From assembly GCA_001630475.1 (NCBI GenBank), contig KV419400.1, positions 496,940-560,939 on the forward strand: a stretch of 64,000 nt of DNA. The letters run 5' to 3'. The position numbers and the translations under genes were made by a program. The notes under the pieces are model-generated. The model made no database searches. It was not told where the DNA came from and worked only from the letters and a program-made list of their open reading frames with translations. How positions within the stretch are numbered: the stretch's first letter is position 1; each line of letters starts with the position of its first letter. Positions 35,723-47,769 of the stretch are shown here, one piece after another. Source of the stretch: Sistotremastrum niveocremeum HHB9708 (taxonomy: Eukaryota; Basidiomycota; Agaricomycetes; Sistotremastrales; Sistotremastraceae).

Positions 35723-36088
35723 GCACTGTGCTTGCAATGAACGATAATTGTTACGAACAGCGTGGAAGAATAATCTGTCGCCGGTTTGGATTGTCTCATC
35801 GGTGTCACAAGCAATGTTGAAGTTGATTTTCTGACGCGTCGAGCGCGTGCAAGCGCGTGCCTCTATAAAGTCCGAATTGTTTGTACCGGGAATTCGGTCA
35901 ACGAAGCGTCTATTCTACAGAAATGAAATCGTGAAGATCTGTTCAAGAATGTCAATCTATGCACGAGATCAGACTTCCCCCTTATGAGCCAGTCTCTGTA
36001 TCGGGTTAACAAACCCTCGAACACGCGAACTGACTCTGAAGATCTTCTACCGTCACAAAGAACCAAAAAAACGAACCCTCTTCCATCC
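35723..36088. other. Tandem intergenic gap upstream of the giant gene
   Basis: These 366 bases hold the giant gene's promoter and the 3' end of the flavin oxidoreductase. A small palindromic GCGCGTGCAAGCGCGTGC repeat lies near 35840-35860. I see no gene. Confidence 0.35.
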
Positions 36089-37799
36089 CTACAAGCGACT
36101 TTTTTCCTTGCGAGGCCTGATCATGTCCACCCAAGCACGTTCCAGTTGATTCGCAGGTTTGATCGCCACTCCCAACTCCTTGGCTGCATTTAATGCCCAG
36201 TCCGCATTTCGCATTAGTTCCCGGGCGAGGTAAATGACATCCGCTTTGTTTTGTTGGAGATATTCCTCCGCTTGATGTGCATCAGTGATGAGGCCCACAG
36301 CGCCGATTAGGATGTTAGGCAATGCGCTCTTTAATACAGATGCGAAAGGAACCTAAAACGGATGAGATGACGACACGTATGCAATGAATTCATATATGAA
36401 CGTACTTGGTAGCCGGGTGACAAGGGTATCTTTTGTAAGCTCCAATTACCACCCGAACTGCAATCGATGAGATCGACGCCGAGCGCTTGCAGCCTTTTGC
36501 AGAGAATGATGCTTTGCTCTACGCCCCACTGTTTATAGTCATCTCCAACCTTTTCTGGACCCTCAGCATATTCTACCGCGCTTATGCGAACAAAGAGTGG
36601 CTTCGTTACCCACGCAGACCTGACCCTCTCCACGATTTCGAGTAAGAATCGAATACGATTTTCAAGAGAACCACCATATTTGTCTGTTCTATGGTTCGAA
36701 AGTGGAGAATAGAATTGGTGAGACAGATATCCGTGGGCAGCGTGCAACTGGGAGACCAGAGAGTGCGTCAGCGCAGCCTTTAGTAGGTCGCAAAATAGGT
36801 CGGACCTCAATGAAGTCAACTGTCAACTCCGTGAGCTAAATATAATATTGGTGAGCGCCTTCACTTACATCCGGCTTTCTCGCTTCGGAGAGTCGCTTCC
36901 ACGTAAGCATCTTGAACATCTTTGATCTGCTGAAGCGTCATTTCCTTGGGCAAAGGATATCCTTTGGCGAAAGGGATTGCGCTTGGGGCTTGGACTGTGA
37001 TACTTACTTAGCAAAGTGGACTACTTTGAACAGTAGACGAGCTTACCATTATTGGGCCAGCCATTCTCATTTTCGTAAGCCACTGCACGATGCGACGCTC
37101 GAGTGCGAGCGTAGTCTCCTTGCACCCAGAAAGCTAATGTAGAGCCTTTTCGTCCAGCATGGGCTAGCTGGATGCCGATCTTCGTTCCTTGACCGTGACA
37201 GAATTCGACGATGCGCTTCAAAGGTGGAATCTGGGAATCGGTCCATATGCCCTGATCGTTTTGTTCATTACTGTTCACGGTTAGACTGCCAGTGCACATA
37301 CAGCATCTTCCGGAGAAATACGGCCTTCGGATACCACAGCAGTCGCTTCCATGGTTATAGCGCCTACTCCTCTTGCAGCATATGTCTACGAATCCATGAG
37401 ATGTGTGATCCAACAGAAATGTGTTCGACTCACTCCTAGATTTACGAGATGCCAATCCGTGGCATGGCCGTTATCAGACGAACATTGGCACATGGGAGAC
37501 TGAACATAAATTTCTGTCAAGCACAGGCGTCTAGCAATATTGTGTATGGCCTTCGTACCACCCATATCCTGTTTTTGAATGTGGTACTCCTGATAGTGAT
37601 AGGTTGGAACAGTTTCGGTGGAGACTTGTTCTGAGGATAGACTTCCTAGAATTCATCATGAATGTCCTTCTCGATGTACACACCAATGAATGTAACTGAC
37701 AGAAGAATAGAGCGTTCCAATCTCTGGTTCATTCGACGGAAAGTACTGCTGAACGCCTGGAACGCCAGGATTGACGAAAGGCGCCTTTGTGCTGGCCAT
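36089..37799 (-). CDS. Old Yellow Enzyme, YqjM-like NADH:flavin oxidoreductase
   Basis: Nine exons on the minus strand: 37701..37799, 37562..37645, 37434..37499, 37302..37385, 37047..37251, 36869..36994, 36806..36819, 36406..36747, 36089..36352. The product is 427 residues. It opens with [17 protein letters not shown] and [20 protein letters not shown], the YqjM-branch start with its FMN-contacting Cys. [10 protein letters not shown] is the substrate-site segment, and [14 protein letters not shown] with [14 protein letters not shown] is the family core. The Arg in YGGSLENR and the late [14 protein letters not shown] bind FMN phosphate. The enzyme reduces activated C=C bonds with NAD(P)H. Exon 7 is 14 bases and encodes DFIE. 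Confidence 0.93.
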
Positions 37800-38096
37800 G
37801 ACGGTGTGCAATCAAGTGAGGTGTTCTGGATCCCGTGCGTCTATCCCTCCAATCGCAACGAGTCGTACTATGTCCATTAGGTATAGGGCTCGATTGGCTC
37901 ATCGAAGCCCTGAGGAAGCCGGAAAAGACGCCAGAAAGTAGCGCACGTGATGTTGCCTCTTTCTCTCTTCTCGCTGTCGTTGTCGGTCTGTCGAGAGTGT
38001 GACGCGATGGCCGACCTGCTTTGAGCCCAAAGAATAGGTCCAACCAAACTCTCAAATTGAGAATTTCTTCAGGCCTTGTGTTTTGGACGTCAATAA
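37800..38096. promoter_or_regulatory. Divergent promoter region OYE / PXA gene
   Basis: These 297 bases separate two divergent start codons. I see no recognisable site beyond short AT-rich stretches. Confidence 0.35.
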
Positions 38097-39689
38097 ATGG
38101 CCACCAGCGCTGGTTCGTTGAACGATGCGCGGTCAACCACTTCAGTCTTGCCTACCAAGGGCAATCAAAGCCTTGCAAAGAGGCTTCTATTTCCACATCT
38201 CCCCCATAATACACCCTTGCCACCCTTTCTCGCATCCCCAGCCGCAGCCTCGCAGCTCAACCCAGAACTCCACGAATTTCTTGCTCTAGCATTACGCGCA
38301 CATGTTCAACCATGGTGGTCTAAGATATCCAAATACGACAAAGACTTCATTCCATCCATTGCTGAAGTCATAATATTCTTCTCCCAAACCGTCGAACAAC
38401 GACTTATCGCCTCCTCGCCACATCTCATAACAGCACTATGTTGTGACTGGCCTAATCTTCTGGAACAACATTATATGGATTACCTCAACGCAAAGCGTAA
38501 AGTCGGTACCAGCTATGCATCAGGAGGAGAGCTTTCCTTAGCTGCTCTCTTTCACGCGGCTCAGCCACACATGGCTGTCGATGAGCAAGGCTTCGTGAAT
38601 GAAACCTACCTCTGTCTTTCTGTGGAACACGTCATGAAGAGATGTCTTCCTCCAGAGGACTGGAACTCCGAGGCCGAACGAGCGATAGTGCGTGAACTCA
38701 TTGTTCGGTTGCTACTGGATATAGTGTGGGGAAGACTCGCGAAGCCCTGGTTTTGGATGAAGTTGACCCTCGACTTACTGGGGCCTCCTCCTGAATCAAA
38801 TCATAAGGTATGTGATTTCCAATCCCTGAGGATGCACACCCCCTTACTACGGAGATAGCCCCGTCAACACGGCCGAATAACAATTCACGGGCTTCTGATA
38901 CTCTTCCTATCCTCTGTCCAATCCCTGTCAGGCTTCGCCTTGTTTTTAATAGCATTGGTCCAGTCTACTTATGCGTTGGTCTTATCGGTTGCCGCCTCAT
39001 CTGATATGCCGCCCATGCCATACTCCGGAAGCCTGACCAAGCCATTTATAGATGTAATCGCTCAAGTGCTGAGCTTACGGAACCGCAACACGAGTGCGGC
39101 TGTTTTGTCTCTATCTTACCGCATCGTACGTTTTCTGGACCCATTTCTTAATCGGTTCGTACTATTCATTCCTAAGTGGTCATTCTATTGACTAATTTGT
39201 ACAGTCTTATACCCTATCTGTTTTATACCTATGTTACCCCCGAATTCCTATTGAAAGTCGTCCGACTGTCCAAGACAACTCTCTTTCCTAACAACGGCTA
39301 CCCTGGACCTCCTTTCGAAGAGCCCAGCGTCGAAGAACAGATGGACATTCGTTTCCAACTTGAGGAGCGTTTGCTTCAGGTTATGCCCGGTATGCGACAT
39401 TACTATCCCAGAAGTCACCCCAATCTCTTACGCAATAGCAGGCTTTCTCGGCACGTTGCTACTTGGGTCTACCGAAGAGGTTAGGCGACAGACAATCAGG
39501 GATGCGATCGACCCATTATCCTCGCGGCTTTGTAACATACATCTGCTCATGTTCCTTTTCGACGATCTAGTGCTGACGATCTTCCCTGATCTCGGGCTGA
39601 ATGACCCTGCTTCGAACACAGACACGGATGGCTCTGTGGAAGATCGTGATGGCAGTCTAACACCGCCGGATCCATTGTTTCCACCCTAG
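38097..39689 (+). CDS. PXA-domain protein
   Basis: Four exons: 38097..38807, 38859..39154, 39205..39389, 39442..39689, giving 479 residues. The PXA (PX-associated) domain fills residues about 60-235: PELHEFLALALRAHVQPWWS, YDKDFIPSIAEVI and ERAIVRELIVRLLLDIVWGR are its helices. A hydrophobic central part follows (IHGLLILFLSSVQSL, FALFLIALVQST), so the protein is probably membrane-attached. The last exons carry a helical segment (AIDPLSSRLCNIHLLMFLFD) and an acidic tail. Related fungal PXA proteins lack the PX and nexin domains of animal SNX13/14, and their role is unclear; ER-endosome or vacuole contact is plausible. Confidence 0.8.
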
Positions 39690-39843
39690 CAAGATAACCT
39701 TCGGCTATATTCTGGTGGAGTCGGCAACTAGCCGAGAAGATCGACAGGTACGACTCTCGAAACAACGAAAGGCAATCGAATACAGTCTAATCGAATAGAT
39801 AGGTACACTTTCCTTATGATGACTTCTCTTATCCCCCTACTTC

Positions 39844-40676
39844 TCAAAGCTTGAACGGCGTCCTGGGATACTCTGTCTTCCCGGAAGCAGCATCATCGAC
39901 GAACCAATAGACCTGCCCTGGATAAGCGGGTCTCACCCTAGAGCTGGGGAGCCCCTGTTCCGGTTTATCGAGCACCTGGCTCAAGATGTCGAGCTTGGCT
40001 CCACCAGTCGCGACAAAGACTACTTTGTTCGCGTGGTTGATCACCGGATAGGTGAAGGTAATGCGTTTGGGAGGTGGCTTAGGGGAGTCTTCGATGTACG
40101 CGACCCATCTCGAAGATTCTGACAAAAGCTCGTGTCCTGGGAACAAAGAACCCGTATGTCCGTCCGGGCCCATCCCGAGAAGAATGAGATCGAAGATTGG
40201 GAAGCGAGCCGCATCCTTTTGGGCAAATTCCCGGATGAGTTCTTGTTCATATGCGTCAGCGAGCTCCTCGAGGTCGTCGAGTAGGGTTGTGTCGATAGGA
40301 TGGATGTTCTGTTCGGGGATGGGAACCTTGGAATAGAACTCGCTCACGCAGAGAGAATGGTTGGAATCCGGATTGTCGAAAGGGACCGCGCGCTCGTCGA
40401 CATAAAAGATGTGCCTAAGTAGTCAACAGTCAATTGATGGGGTCAGCCGGAGACGAATAGCACGGACCATTTGTCCCATTTCACGCCTGGTTTGCCGATG
40501 AGACCTGTGAGTGTGTGAGGGAGCGAGCCGCCGGAAAGCGCGACGGTGAATCTGTCTTTCTTTGCGATGGCATCGTGCTGGGTCGCGATTATGAAATCGG
40601 CGAGAGCTGGAGTCAACTCGTACGCTGATGGGAACGAATAGAGAATGGGCGCAGAAGGCGGTTTGTGAGCAGACAT
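39844..40676 (-). CDS. SOL3: 6-phosphogluconolactonase
   Basis: Two exons on the minus strand, 40468..40676 and 39844..40414, giving 259 residues. The start at 40676 ([10 protein letters not shown]) is preferred to an in-frame ATG at 40700. Family landmarks are [30 protein letters not shown] with NPDSNHSL, and [20 protein letters not shown]. The last is the catalytic loop with its His. The enzyme hydrolyses 6-phosphogluconolactone in the oxidative pentose phosphate pathway, in the cytosol. Length matches yeast Sol3/Sol4. Confidence 0.94.
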
Positions 40677-40762
40677 GGCTGGACGAGATGGTGGTTGCAA
40701 GGATAGAGATTAGACCTCCGGATGAACCCGAGAGTCACTGACGTCAAGTAAGAAAAATGTAG

Positions 40763-41671
40763 TTACAAATGTACATCTTCTTTTATGTCTTTCTGCCAGT
40801 CCTGTTCGCGCCTTGCAACCATCCCCATCCGATCTGCTACAAAATCACAAAAGTCTGCAAGTCTTTTGTCTTGCAACGTTACTTGTCCTTCGCTCGCGCT
40901 TGTCGTTACAATGCGGACGCTGTTCAAGCCATCAGCACAACGAACGACAGGACACTCGCTGCTACTCACTATTTCCAGCCCTATCCAGATAAAAGTCAGC
41001 CCGAACAACGCACAAAAAATAGCAGCACGTACTATTGTCATTCGAGGGTGATGAATGCGCATGTGGCTCTGCATCGCAATCTGGGTAGCGAATGCCCATA
41101 GCTCGGTATATCCTCTGACTCCGCTGGTGTACACTTTTGAGATAGCCTTTATATTACTACCCTCTCTCCAGGGCACTGTCTCCCAACCTCTTTCTCTCAA
41201 CGCGTCTTGTTTTGCCGTAGTCAAAGGTTGCAGCTTTTCCGGCTTGTGACTTCCCGGAGGATTAGAACGAAGGATAGGTCTGGTGGGGGGAGCGGCATGG
41301 GTTTCTTTCGTCTCCGTTGGCTTTTGCGCATTCTCCAAGTAGTCCTGGATAGAGGCTGTTGGTGGGAGTGACTCGCTGAAGCATCGCTACAGGTCGAGTG
41401 CAGTAAGATCAACAACATCGTCTGCAAGTCAGTGAGCTGTTTGCCTACCCGCGACGTCAAATTTGCAGTATTCTTGTAAATTATTTGCGTCCGTGAACAG
41501 AATCTCAAAGAGTTGACACCAATTCTTGTCGCCATGCTCGCAAGTTACGAGTAAAAGAACCGTGTAGTCGGAACACTCAACGTCCGATATGTTCATCCAG
41601 ACGCGACTTGCGAAGCACAGACTAGCTACTCGAACACTAGCCATTCCCTCCTCTGAAATCATCTTAGCCAA
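40763..41671 (-). CDS. Small membrane protein of unknown function (start uncertain)
   Basis: Modelled as two exons on the minus strand: about 41456..41671 and 40763..41386, up to 279 residues. The second exon has a Pro-rich region, then ERGWETVPWREGSNIKAIS, one clear membrane helix (IVRAAIFCALFGLTFIWIGL) and a charged C-terminus. The first exon (MNISDVECSDYTVLLLVTCE, NWCQLFEILFTDANNLQEYC) looks coding, but its 5' part overlaps the start of the divergent protease gene. The start may therefore be the internal Met at about 41596. The intron needs a weak gtcgcg donor. A single-exon form beginning MENAQKPT at 41338 is also possible. No family recognised. Confidence 0.5.
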
Positions 41672-42706
41672 ACCACCAAAGCCTCCCCAGCGTCGTCCAT
41701 TAGATTCTCAAATTTTCAGCTTTCTAAAGACTGGAAAGCACCGCTCTCCACCTCTTCAAACCTTACTCAGTCAATATGACTCTCGAGCAGGCAGAGTGTT
41801 GGATGCGACGCTAGCCTATGAATCCACTCCATCGACAGATCGACGTGTAAATATTAAGTCGGCTCAAGCAAGTGGCGTTGTGTTCGTGGCGCATGTCCTA
41901 CAGGCTCAGCACGAGAGCTACCTGGCACTATGTTCTGGATTCGCCATCGGGGCCAGCTCATCCACAGGCGAGAAGATCATCGTGAGCTGTGCTCACACAA
42001 TGGAAGAGGTGAGCCATGTCTGAAATTTGAAATATTGCCATTGACCATCATCCAGATTCGTAGATCTTCGCTACTAAACTCTCCTGAAATATCGTCGTCG
42101 TCGTTCATCATCACTCCGGATAGTTCACCTTCTTCCCTATCGATTACACCCGTACTGGAAGTCCTCTCCTCGATGCCTAGATCTGATCTTGTCCTACTCT
42201 CAGCTCGCGTGCCACATCTTCCATCACTTCCCGTATCTCCATATCCTGCCAGACCCGACGATCCCCTGCATATACATGTCGTATCTCCAGAACCGTCTAG
42301 TACCGAATACGTTCCGTGGCTAGGAGAATGGAGATCATGGCAGCCAGGACAGGTGTTGGGGTATAGAGATTTCGCTGGTCGAGAAGCCCAGGTTCGTTCT
42401 GGATCGTGCTACAGAATACACTCCTTACGCATCTCTATAGCCCGGAACATACGACGCATTGTCGCATATGTTGTTCAAGCCAATTCCTACCCAGGGTTCG
42501 AGCGGTGGGCCAATCATTGGAGAAAATGGCTCCGTCATAGGAATCGTTTCTGGCAGTAGGATGGATAATTCGGTGGAAGGCATCCGAGGATGGGGAACTC
42601 CTTCTGAGGCTATATACGAGGTATACCGAACCCAGATCTATTGTTAATAGCTCATTCATTTCGACAGATGTTCAGCCTGCCAGGACTCAGATTAAAATCA
42701 GGATGA
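41589..42706 (+). CDS. Trypsin-like serine protease domain protein, possibly mitochondrial
   Basis: Four exons: 41589..42008, 42056..42391, 42441..42620, 42668..42706, giving 324 residues. The N-terminus (MFIQTRLAKHRLATRTLAIP) is basic, amphipathic and free of acids, as in a mitochondrial presequence. The catalytic His lies in KIIVSCAHTME and the nucleophile in TQGSSGGPIIGENGSVIGIV, the usual Gly-x-Ser-Gly-Gly. The Asp is probably in MPRSDLVLLSA. That puts the His-Asp-Ser order of the chymotrypsin fold at about residues 136, 185 and 280. No PDZ domain follows, unlike HtrA. Substrate unknown. Its start overlaps the 5' end of the divergent membrane-protein gene. Confidence 0.8.
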
Positions 42707-43829
42707 TCCTGATTACGAAGCAGCCAATCGCATAAATGCGCGTGATCTTCGGGTGATCATTGTTGAGCTGTTTTCGCGGGTTTGCACTTTCATCACAACG
42801 CACAAATAGCGCAACGCGCTATATAAACCTGCTCCTCGGCCACCCACTTCGCTCTCCCCTCCTCCATCAATGTCTCCCTTTGAGATGCTCCTCTCCCGTT
42901 GTTCTTCTCGTCCTTTCGCGATCTGAACGCGCATAGCATTTCTCTGGATACACTGCATCTGCAAATCCAAGTCCGTCTGGCATATATCGCCCTTAACCTC
43001 TGTCGCCTCTCCTCGTCGCGCCCGCCTCAAGTGCACTGTCGTTCCATGTCTGTGGTCTTTTCCTGTCGACCTCGAACCCTTCGCCCTCTATGTTACCCCT
43101 CGGAACAGTCCGCCCCGTCCTCGTACCCCTCGTCGAACCACCAGGTCCTTTGTTCCCATCCCCTCATCCCCCATCTCTTCCTCAACGCCGACCGGCCCCC
43201 GACCTCCTTCGCCACGTCAGCATCACCGACAATGGCCGCATAGAAGTTCCCGAGCCAGCTCCATATCAGAGCCTGACTCGGGAACTCATTTCATCTGATA
43301 CGATGGGAACGTTCGATGGTGTGTTTCACGGCACAACCGCAGCTTTGGGATCCGTCCGTATGACCTGGCTCGGGACTTTCTGATGGCGTTATTGTGAGAG
43401 TTGTCGATGGCCGAAGGTGCTATACAGGTCGAGATGGAGATGGATTTATTGTTCCGCGGTATTGCAGAATTTATTGCACAAGGCGGGAAGATGCGATATC
43501 GGTGCGTTTATTCGTTGCATTCCGAGGCAATTCCGGGTACTCTACGACTCTGGAATTGCAAAGGAAGTGTGGAAACCAGTGTTCAAATTTCAATCGATTG
43601 GGACGGCTTGCATGCTAAACAGAAGCTCCTTGTTTCGGCACCGCAACAGGGTCGATTAGATTAGAACTTGGATGCCAGAAATATATGTTCCTTCATTCCG
43701 CGTCGTCCTCTCAGTGATCCTCAGAATGGTCTGAAGCATTATGTTGAATATTTCAGAGAATAACGAAGCGGTAGCTTACATGTCTAAGAATTGCCTTTTC
43801 TGGCAACCTCTAACCCTCCCGCAGCCCTC
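42707..43829 (+). other. Long upstream region of SNF4 with short open frames
   Basis: These 1.1 kb precede SNF4. The stretch 42840-43250 is C/T-rich on the plus strand, as in strong fungal promoters. Several short upstream ATGs and frames occur; the largest, 43090..43383 (97 codons), starts MLPLGTVRPVLVPLVEPPGP and has no recognised domain. A CCCTCCCGCAG acceptor-like sequence ends six bases before the SNF4 ATG, so a 5' UTR intron is likely. I treat the region as promoter plus leader, not as a gene. Confidence 0.45.
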
Positions 43830-45391
43830 ATGTCCAGTTCAAGTGCACTTCCTCCTCTCGCCAGTCCGACAAGTAAAGCCCGTCGGAAGCCATCCACACG
43901 CAGAGGACGTGCTGCTTCATCTGTACAACATCCTCGCGAAGTTCACAACAGTGCTTTGCAAGCAATCAGACAGTTCTTGAAGAGCAAGAACTCATACGAC
44001 GTTTTCCCCGTCTCCTTTCGGATCATTGTCTTAGATACAAAGCTCGAGGTCAAGAAAGCTCTAGGTTGTCTATTGGCAAATGGTACGCTCAATTTCTTCG
44101 CACCCCTTATCTGGTTTCACAATCGATTGCATCGTGTGCCATCATTCTTGCGCTGGAATGCTGACGATTCCTTGTCTTTCTATTCAGGTGTCGTCTCAGC
44201 ATGTCTATGGAATAGCGAGAAGTCCTGTTTTGCAGGAATGCTAACTGTCTCGGATCTCATCCATCTCATGCAATATTATTACCAAGGATCCGCCACGTAC
44301 GACGACGTAACTTCAAAGATCGAGAAGTTCAGACTAGAGAAACTGCGAGGTGTGTAGATGGGCCCTACGGAGTGTCTTCATATTCTTAGTGTGCTGTTCA
44401 TCAGAAATTGAGAAGGATCTGGGCGTCGATCCCCCGCCCCTTTTGTCGATGCATCCGATGAAGTCGATATGGGAAGCTGCTCGCATGCTTATTCAGACTC
44501 ATGCTCGACGATTGCCACTTATCGACCACGATTCTGCCACTGGACATGAAGTGGTTGTTTCAGTCATGACCCAGTATAGAATGCTCAAATTCATCGCTAT
44601 CAACGTGTGTATTTCGGCAGTCTTTCCCACCACTCCTCGTACTGATTGCAATGCAGTGCAAAGAGGCTGATCTTCTTCACATGCCTCTTCGAAAACTGGG
44701 CATCGGAACATACGTGCATGCCTCGCCCTCTGCGCCGCTTGGACCCAATCGATTTGCTCCGTTGGAGGTTGGATACATGGATTCAACGGTCTTTGATATT
44801 GTGCACGTATTTTCGGAAAGGGGCATATCAGCTGTCCCTATCCTGGATGCCGATGGCAGGGTCTTGAATTTGTACGAAACCGTCGACGTTATCGTGAGTG
44901 TCTCCAATTCCCTCCATTAGTTCGCTGGGTTTGACATCTTTGATCAGAGCTTGGTCAAGTCGGGAGATTATCGTCAGCTGGATCTGACGATTGCTACTGC
45001 ATTGAATATGCGATCTCCGGACTTCCCTGGTGTCATCACATGTACTGCCCAAGACTCCCTGGGGACATTACTTCGTCTCATTCGCCAGCGGAGAGTTCAT
45101 CGGTTGATCGTTGTAGAAGGCGAGGTCAGTATCAACTTCTTTGTATTATTTAAGAGCAACTCCTGACCCAACCCATAGCTCGAAGAGAAAGAAGGCGGCA
45201 AAAAAGGTCGTCTGCTTGGAATCATCACACTGGCCGACGTACTGCAATATATCGTCGGCGACCTAGGCATCGGAGAAGGCAGCGAAAGCGTGCTGGCCGA
45301 GGTTCCAGATAGATCAGACGCTTTGCTGAGCCCTTCAGCGTCTTCCCTGTCAGCATCAGTGGCTGGCAGCACGAGTGTCGAAGAGCAGTGA
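43830..45391 (+). CDS. SNF4: AMPK/SNF1 gamma subunit with four CBS motifs
   Basis: Six exons: 43830..44082, 44188..44349, 44405..44604, 44657..44893, 44948..45124, 45179..45391, giving 413 residues. A Ser/Arg-rich N-terminal tail leads to ALQAIRQFLKSKNSYDVFPV, the standard gamma-subunit opening. Four CBS motifs follow: FAGMLTVSDLIHLMQYYY ends the first, ARRLPLIDHDS and YRMLKFI mark the second, GISAVPILDADGRVLNLYE the third and VHRLIVVEGE with GIITLADVLQYIVG the fourth. In the SNF1 kinase the subunit binds adenine nucleotides and relieves autoinhibition under low glucose. The first intron (105 bases) is twice the usual length. Confidence 0.95.
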
Positions 45392-45569
45392 AAATTGAGA
45401 TTTTTGGTTGTAGACTCGGATGTAAGCTGTATCTTGTCATTGTATACCTCATTGATCTTCCAACTTGTACATGTATCCATGGATGTATATACTTTGATTC
45501 ACGTTGTCCAAATAGAAAAAGACTGACTGCTCAATATTTTGCTAGTAGCTGTGACACGTGACCAGAGCA

Positions 45570-46136
45570 ATGCTTCGCACCTGTACTGCTCGAGCATCGA
45601 AACGACCAATATTCTGGAGAACATTCACATCATCCACACCATGCAAAGATAGCAGTGATCTTCCTCGAAATGACCTCCCTCCTACAACTATGCCCCGCGA
45701 GCGTCTTCGAGCGTTAGTCTCGCTATACCACGAGAGCCTTTACTTCATCACACCAGAGACCCTCGATGCCCACATCGACCGAGTCTTCATCAAACCCGAT
45801 GAGACTGCTTACGATGCGAACAAGGCGTTATATACGAACCCGTCTGCTCCCATTGCCTCGACGAAGGCAGAGCTCACGAGGCGAATGGAGCGAAGAAGGA
45901 GAGCGGCTCGACGTGGATCTCTGCTGAAGAAACAACCAGAGTTTGCGATGGATCCAGACGTCAACCCTCGGGAGAAAGCTTCTATGTCCCAGGCTGAGGT
46001 TGCACTCAACAATGCACTCTGGGGAGCTGATATGGGGAGCTGGCAGAAGCCTGGGCTGGAGATGGCTGAGGAGGCTGAGGATCTCGAGGATATCAGTCGG
46101 TTCCTTGAGCCATTTGAGTCGCTACCAAAGGCTTAG
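45570..46136 (+). CDS. Putative mitochondrial protein of unknown function
   Basis: Single exon of 188 residues from MLRTCTARASKRPIFWRTFT, a basic, Ser/Thr-rich, acid-free start typical of a mitochondrial presequence. The middle (MPRERLRALVSLYHESLYFI then TPETLDAHIDRVFI) is helical. A basic patch (RRMERRRRAARRGSLLKKQP) and an acidic C-terminus follow. Length and composition suit a fungal mitoribosomal or respiratory assembly factor, but I recognise no family. It follows SNF4 on the same strand after 178 bases. Confidence 0.65.
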   Translation: MLRTCTARASKRPIFWRTFTSSTPCKDSSDLPRNDLPPTTMPRERLRALVSLYHESLYFITPETLDAHIDRVFIKPDETAYDANKALYTNPSAPIASTKAELTRRMERRRRAARRGSLLKKQPEFAMDPDVNPREKASMSQAEVALNNALWGADMGSWQKPGLEMAEEAEDLEDISRFLEPFESLPKA

Positions 46137-46567
46137 AACACTCTTGGTATGTTTCTTTTTAGCATCGTCAGACTTTTCCTCACTGCGACCTCAGTATAAA
46201 AGTCGGCTCTTCAGTGCAACTCACTGCTCATGGCGACTGACTCTCAAGTCGTCTAACGTGTCGCGACACACAATCCACACGACGTACTATCAGGTCATAT
46301 TGCCATCCCTAGAGAGCCGAGAAGAGCCAGAGGCCTTCGCTCCTTCGCTCCTTGAGCAGGCATTTGACGTCAAATTGGCCGCTGTATTTCTGCGCAAACC
46401 TATGACTCAATAATAATCGATCATGTATCATAATAGCACTGTCGTTCGAAGATCCACCTCTTGAGGCTCATTTCTTCTTGAATGAGAAGCTACAGTTGAA
46501 GCGCAATTCGTTGCTGTTACCGCGCCCGCTGCAGGCACGCGTCAACTGCGCTGCTCTCGCCACCAAC
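46137..46567. other. Intergenic gap before TVP23
   Basis: These 431 bases hold the 3' UTR of the previous gene and the TVP23 promoter. I see no supported gene here; open frames are short. Confidence 0.35.

Positions 46568-47769
<1,202 letters not shown>

Noticed and set aside
41429-41455. A 27-base intron in the membrane-protein gene
   Set aside because: Too short for splicing; the 69-base intron 41387-41455 gives the same frame with a longer open product, though its donor is weak.
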